Source: Rhodospira sp. (GTDB lineage: Bacteria; Pseudomonadota; Alphaproteobacteria; Rhodospirillales; Rhodospirillaceae). From it: a stretch of DNA of 8,511 nucleotides. Shown in pieces: positions 6,326 through 8,511 of this stretch. The stretch is from assembly GCA_028277295.1 (NCBI GenBank), contig JANQGN010000446.1, positions 1-8,511 on the forward strand. Direction: 5' to 3'. Positions within the stretch are counted from its first letter, which is position 1. Every line of letters starts with the position of its first letter. A model generated the notes under the pieces. It had not been told where the DNA came from. It worked only from the letters and a program-made list of their open reading frames with translations, and searched no databases. Both the position numbers and the translations under genes were made by a program.

Positions 6326-7192
6326 CTACTCAGTGCCGGGCAACACCTCGTCCACGGGTTTGGTGACAATGTCGGCGTCCTTGCGGAGGTCCTGGATCAG
6401 CGCCTCGATACGCGCCTCGGCGATTTCGGTGACGAACTGATTGCGCATCTCGTCGAGGTCGGGGTGCTCGCCCATGCGGCGGTCCGTCACCTTGATGATG
6501 TGCCATCCGAACTGGGTTTCAACCGGGGTCGCGGTGAAGGCGCCGGCCTCCAGGTCGAAAGCGGCCTCGGCGAACGGTTCGACCATCTGACCATGACGCT
6601 TAAAGTAACCCAGGTCGCCGCCGTTGGGGCCCGAGGGACCGGTGGACTCGGTCTTGGCGAGGTCGGCGAAGTCCGCGCCGTCCTTCAGGTTCTGGATCAG
6701 GGCGCGGGCGGCCGCCTCGGTTTCCACCAGGATGTGCGAGGCGCGTACCTCTTCCTCGGGCGGGTGAGCCTCCTTGTAAGCCTCGTAGCGCTCTTCCAGG
6801 GCCTTGTCGGTGGCCGCGTCCTCAACAATGGCCGTGAGGTAGACGGTGCGGACCACGGTGTCGCGCATCTCCTCCAGGCGTTTCAGCACGTCCGGATGGT
6901 CGGCGAAGCCCTCGGCCTTGGCCCGGTCGACGATAAGCTGGCTTTCCACCAGGTGATTGACCAGGGTTTCGTACACCATGGCCAGGGGGACCTGGGACAG
7001 CTGCGGTTGGCGCGCCTGCATCTCCTGCAAGGCTCCCAGGGTGATGTCCTTGCCGTTCACCGTGGCCACCACCGACTCGGGGTCGACGGCCGTCTGAGCG
7101 GACGCCGGGCTCGGGGCCAGGGCCGGGACGCCGGACAGGGCGAGCGCGAGCGCGGCCGAGAGAGCCAGGGCACGGGGCGTGGTGCGAACCAT
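6326..7192 (-). CDS. Periplasmic parvulin-type peptidyl-prolyl cis-trans isomerase (PpiC/SurA-like)
   Basis: This 288-residue protein has a Sec signal peptide: MVRTTPR, a hydrophobic stretch from about 8 to 26, and an ASA cleavage site at 30-32. An N-terminal helical SurA-like region (about 40-145) includes VATVNGKDIT near its start. The parvulin rotamase domain spans about 148-238, with ASHILV at 151-156, GGDLGYFKRHGQM at 191-203 and FGWHIIKV at 228-235. The family speeds proline isomerisation during folding of exported and outer-membrane proteins. The start ATG 7192 is supported by GAGGA 9 nt upstream. The C-terminus (239-288) is a charged helical tail. The gene is divergent from secA and followed by a terminator-like hairpin. 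No lipobox cysteine is present, so it is probably a soluble periplasmic protein. Confidence 0.93.
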   Translation of the reverse strand: MVRTTPRALALSAALALALSGVPALAPSPASAQTAVDPESVVATVNGKDITLGALQEMQARQPQLSQVPLAMVYETLVNHLVESQLIVDRAKAEGFADHPDVLKRLEEMRDTVVRTVYLTAIVEDAATDKALEERYEAYKEAHPPEEEVRASHILVETEAAARALIQNLKDGADFADLAKTESTGPSGPNGGDLGYFKRHGQMVEPFAEAAFDLEAGAFTATPVETQFGWHIIKVTDRRMGEHPDLDEMRNQFVTEIAEARIEALIQDLRKDADIVTKPVDEVLPGTE

Positions 7193-7201
7193 CTTGGTCA
7201 G

Positions 7202-7206
7202 TCCTC
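7202..7206 (-). promoter_or_regulatory. Ribosome binding site of the prolyl isomerase gene
   Basis: GAGGA on the minus strand lies 9 nt before ATG 7192 and fixes that start. Confidence 0.7.
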
Positions 7207-7254
7207 AAGTTCAGTGCGGATCGAGGCGCCAGGGCAGTGGGGCGCCCCAAGGTT

Positions 7255-7293
7255 GGATCGGTGGGTCGGATCGGTGGGTCGGATCGGTGGATC
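7255..7293. repeat. Three tandem 13-bp repeats
   Basis: GGATCGGTGGGTC occurs at 7255-7267 and 7268-7280, and GGATCGGTGGATC at 7281-7293 (one mismatch). They lie 63-101 bp upstream of the isomerase start, in its presumed 5' leader or promoter region. Confidence 0.95.
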
Positions 7294-7349
7294 AGGGCGA
7301 GAAACGGCGGCGTGGCGCATTCAAGATGGGCACCCGCAGCACCGCACCC

Positions 7350-7373
7350 TGACGGGTCATTGGGGACCCGTCA
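7350..7373. promoter_or_regulatory. Perfect 9-bp-stem inverted repeat, possible operator or hairpin
   Basis: TGACGGGTC (7350-7358) and GACCCGTCA (7365-7373) are exact reverse complements separated by ATTGGG. No T-tract follows on either strand, so a terminator is unlikely. Its place between two divergent genes fits a regulator-binding site or a transcript hairpin. The regulator is unknown. Confidence 0.5.
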
Positions 7374-7457
7374 ACCCGGCCGGGGCCGCCGTCGACCGTC
7401 GCGAAACCCATCGCGAGGCGGGAGATACGGAGCCATCGTGACGTTTTTGGGGCGTCG

Positions 7458-7486
7458 TTGACAGGGCATGCCCCGCTCTCTATCTC
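7458..7486 (+). promoter_or_regulatory. Candidate sigma-70 promoter for secA
   Basis: TTGACA at 7458-7463 is a perfect -35 box. After exactly 17 bp comes TATCTC at 7481-7486, a weak -10 box matching only TAT of the consensus. The spacer contains the perfect 10-bp palindrome GGGCATGCCC (7464-7473). The predicted leader to the secA ATG would be roughly 95 nt. Confidence 0.5.
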
Positions 7487-7511
7487 TTGCCGATCGCGCG
7501 CCGGGGTTCCC

Positions 7512-7540
7512 GGATCGTGCTTTCCTGGCACACCCGATCC
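7512..7540 (+). promoter_or_regulatory. Hairpin in the presumed secA leader
   Basis: GGATCG (7512-7517) pairs with CGATCC (7535-7540), with TGC/GCA (7518-7520 with 7528-7530) extending the stem past a 4-nt bulge. A second small stem, CCGGG/CCCGG (7501-7505 with 7509-7513), competes with its base. This could be a regulatory leader structure, but it does not reach the ribosome binding site. Confidence 0.3.
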
Positions 7541-7575
7541 CCAATCCCCGCTATTCCCACCCCACAGCTCCGCCC

Positions 7576-7580
7576 GAGGT
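7576..7580 (+). promoter_or_regulatory. Ribosome binding site of secA
   Basis: GAGGT lies 8 nt before ATG 7589 and fixes the secA start. Confidence 0.75.
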
Positions 7581-7588
7581 ACGCTTCC

Positions 7589-8511
7589 ATGTTCGGCGCC
7601 ATCGCCCGCAAGATGTTCGGCACCGCCAACGACCGGTTCATTCGCGCCCTCGGGAAAAACGTCACTGCCATCAATGACCTGGAACCGGAGCTGGAGCGCC
7701 TGTCCGACGACGATCTGCGCGCCCGCACCCCCTGGTTCCGCGATCGGCTGACCGCCGGCGAATCCCTTGACGACCTGTTGGTGGAGGCGTTCGCCACGGT
7801 GCGCGAGGCGGCCAAGCGCACGCTCGGCCAGCGGCATTATGACGTGCAGTTGATGGGTGGCATGGTGCTGCACCAGGGCAAGATCGCCGAGATGAAGACC
7901 GGCGAGGGCAAGACCCTGGTGGCGACCCTGGCCTGCTATCTGAACGCCTTGCCGGGCCGGGGCGTGCATGTGGTCACGGTCAACGACTACCTGGCGCGGC
8001 GCGATGCCGAGTGGATGGGCCAAGTTTATCAGTTCCTGGGCCTGACGGTCGGCTGCATTGTCCATAACCTGACGGATACCGAGCGCCGCGCCCAGTATGC
8101 CTGCGACATCACCTATGGCACCAACAACGAGCTTGGCTTCGACTACCTGCGCGACAACATGAAGTTCCGCCTGGAGGACATGGTGCAGCGCGGGCACGTC
8201 TATGGCATCGTCGACGAGGTGGACAGCATTCTGATCGACGAGGCGCGGACACCGTTGATCATCTCCGGCCCGTCCGACGAGACCACAGATCTCTATGGCA
8301 AGGTCAACGGCCTGATCCCCAGGTTGACGGAAGAGCACTACGAAAAGGACGAGAAGCACCGCACCGTTACCTTGTCCGAGGAGGGCATGGAGGCGCTGGA
8401 GGTCTTGATGCGCGACGGCGGCCTGATCCAGACCGGCGGGCTCTATGACATCCAGAACGTCTCCCTGGTGCACCACGCCAACCAGGCGCTCAGGGCGCAC
8501 ACCCTGTTCAC
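7589..8511 (+). CDS. secA: Protein translocase ATPase SecA (N-terminal third, cut by window end)
   Basis: The frame from ATG 7589 is open to the window end (307 complete codons of a protein usually near 900 residues). SecA is the cytoplasmic ATPase that pushes preproteins through SecYEG. The visible part is nucleotide-binding domain 1 and the start of the preprotein cross-linking domain. Walker A MKTGEGKT is at 102-109 (Lys108, the same number as in Escherichia coli SecA). TVNDYLARRDAEWMG (130-144) and DITYGTNNELGFDYLRDNM (173-191) are family signatures, and the Walker B/DEAD motif DEVD is at 209-212, followed by SILIDEARTPLIISGP. All visible key residues are intact. The start is set by GAGGT 8 nt upstream and by the standard N-terminus MFGAIARKMFG. 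It is divergent from the isomerase gene. The C-terminal zinc-binding tail is outside the window. Confidence 0.98.
   Translation, partial: MFGAIARKMFGTANDRFIRALGKNVTAINDLEPELERLSDDDLRARTPWFRDRLTAGESLDDLLVEAFATVREAAKRTLGQRHYDVQLMGGMVLHQGKIAEMKTGEGKTLVATLACYLNALPGRGVHVVTVNDYLARRDAEWMGQVYQFLGLTVGCIVHNLTDTERRAQYACDITYGTNNELGFDYLRDNMKFRLEDMVQRGHVYGIVDEVDSILIDEARTPLIISGPSDETTDLYGKVNGLIPRLTEEHYEKDEKHRTVTLSEEGMEALEVLMRDGGLIQTGGLYDIQNVSLVHHANQALRAHTLF

Larger units (their letters stand above)
7193..7588. other. Divergent intergenic region between the ppiC-like gene and secA
   Basis: These 396 bp contain no convincing gene. In order they hold: the isomerase ribosome binding site; a GGCGCC pair (7225-7230 and 7241-7246) able to form a small hairpin; three 13-bp direct repeats; a perfect 9-bp-stem inverted repeat at 7350-7373; two TCGCGA palindromes (7399-7404 and 7411-7416); a plausible sigma-70 promoter for secA; a hairpin in the presumed secA leader; and the secA ribosome binding site. 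No clear minus-strand promoter for the isomerase gene was recognised. Confidence 0.7.

Noticed and set aside
7468..7677. A possible short secM-like gene just upstream of secA
   Set aside because: The 69-codon frame overlaps the secA start out of frame, has no signal peptide and no arrest-like motif, and its ATG falls within the candidate promoter spacer.
7292..8500. A 402-codon minus-strand open frame antisense to secA
   Set aside because: secA is unmistakable on the plus strand. The antisense translation shows no recognisable domain and runs across the divergent intergenic region.

Overview
This is a high-GC window from an alphaproteobacterium, most likely a Rhodospirillales member (Rhodospirillum-like). 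The grounds are the very GC-rich third codon positions, the style of the SecA, ArgJ and PpiC proteins, and a dispersed inverted repeat of a kind common in alphaproteobacterial genomes. No taxonomic search could be run, so this placement is an inference. No mobile-element genes, CRISPR array, tRNA or rRNA were seen.

Layout. Positions 1-2126 (+) hold the last 17 codons of a gene and, overlapping its stop codon, a 691-residue membrane protein. The latter has a von Willebrand A-like metal-site domain and a glutamine-amidotransferase-like domain, and the pair looks like the end of a MoxR/DUF58/DUF4159-type (BatA-like) operon. Convergent to it, and read on the minus strand from about 7192 down to 2171, is a five-gene row: a periplasmic parvulin-type prolyl isomerase, argJ (arginine biosynthesis), a fused GNAT acetyltransferase-Nudix hydrolase, a stand-alone GNAT acetyltransferase paralogous to the fused one, and a stand-alone CinA-N/MoaB-like protein. 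argJ overlaps the fusion gene by 20 bp. The stand-alone GNAT and cinA-like genes overlap as ATGA, so both pairs look translationally coupled. From 7589 to the window end (+), divergent from the isomerase gene, lies the first third of secA.

How the genes relate. SecA drives export through SecYEG and the divergent gene encodes an exported folding catalyst, so the intergenic region 7193-7588 sits between two envelope-protein biogenesis genes. ArgJ recycles acetyl groups from N-acetylornithine to glutamate. The Nudix domain is MutT-like and probably sanitises nucleotides. The substrates of the two GNAT proteins and the role of the CinA-like protein cannot be read from the sequence.

The most interesting non-coding structures are: (i) a 92-bp inverted repeat at 3821-3912 lying between the two GNAT paralogues; (ii) three 15-bp tandem repeats at 2981-3025 that form the GNAT C-terminal tail and also carry the Shine-Dalgarno sequence of the next gene; (iii) a terminator-like hairpin with a T-tract about 20 bp ahead of argJ; and (iv) in the ppiC-secA intergenic region, three 13-bp direct repeats, a perfect 9-bp-stem inverted repeat and a plausible secA promoter. 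No convincing novel multi-gene system was found; this looks mainly like a housekeeping region with some unusual local architecture.
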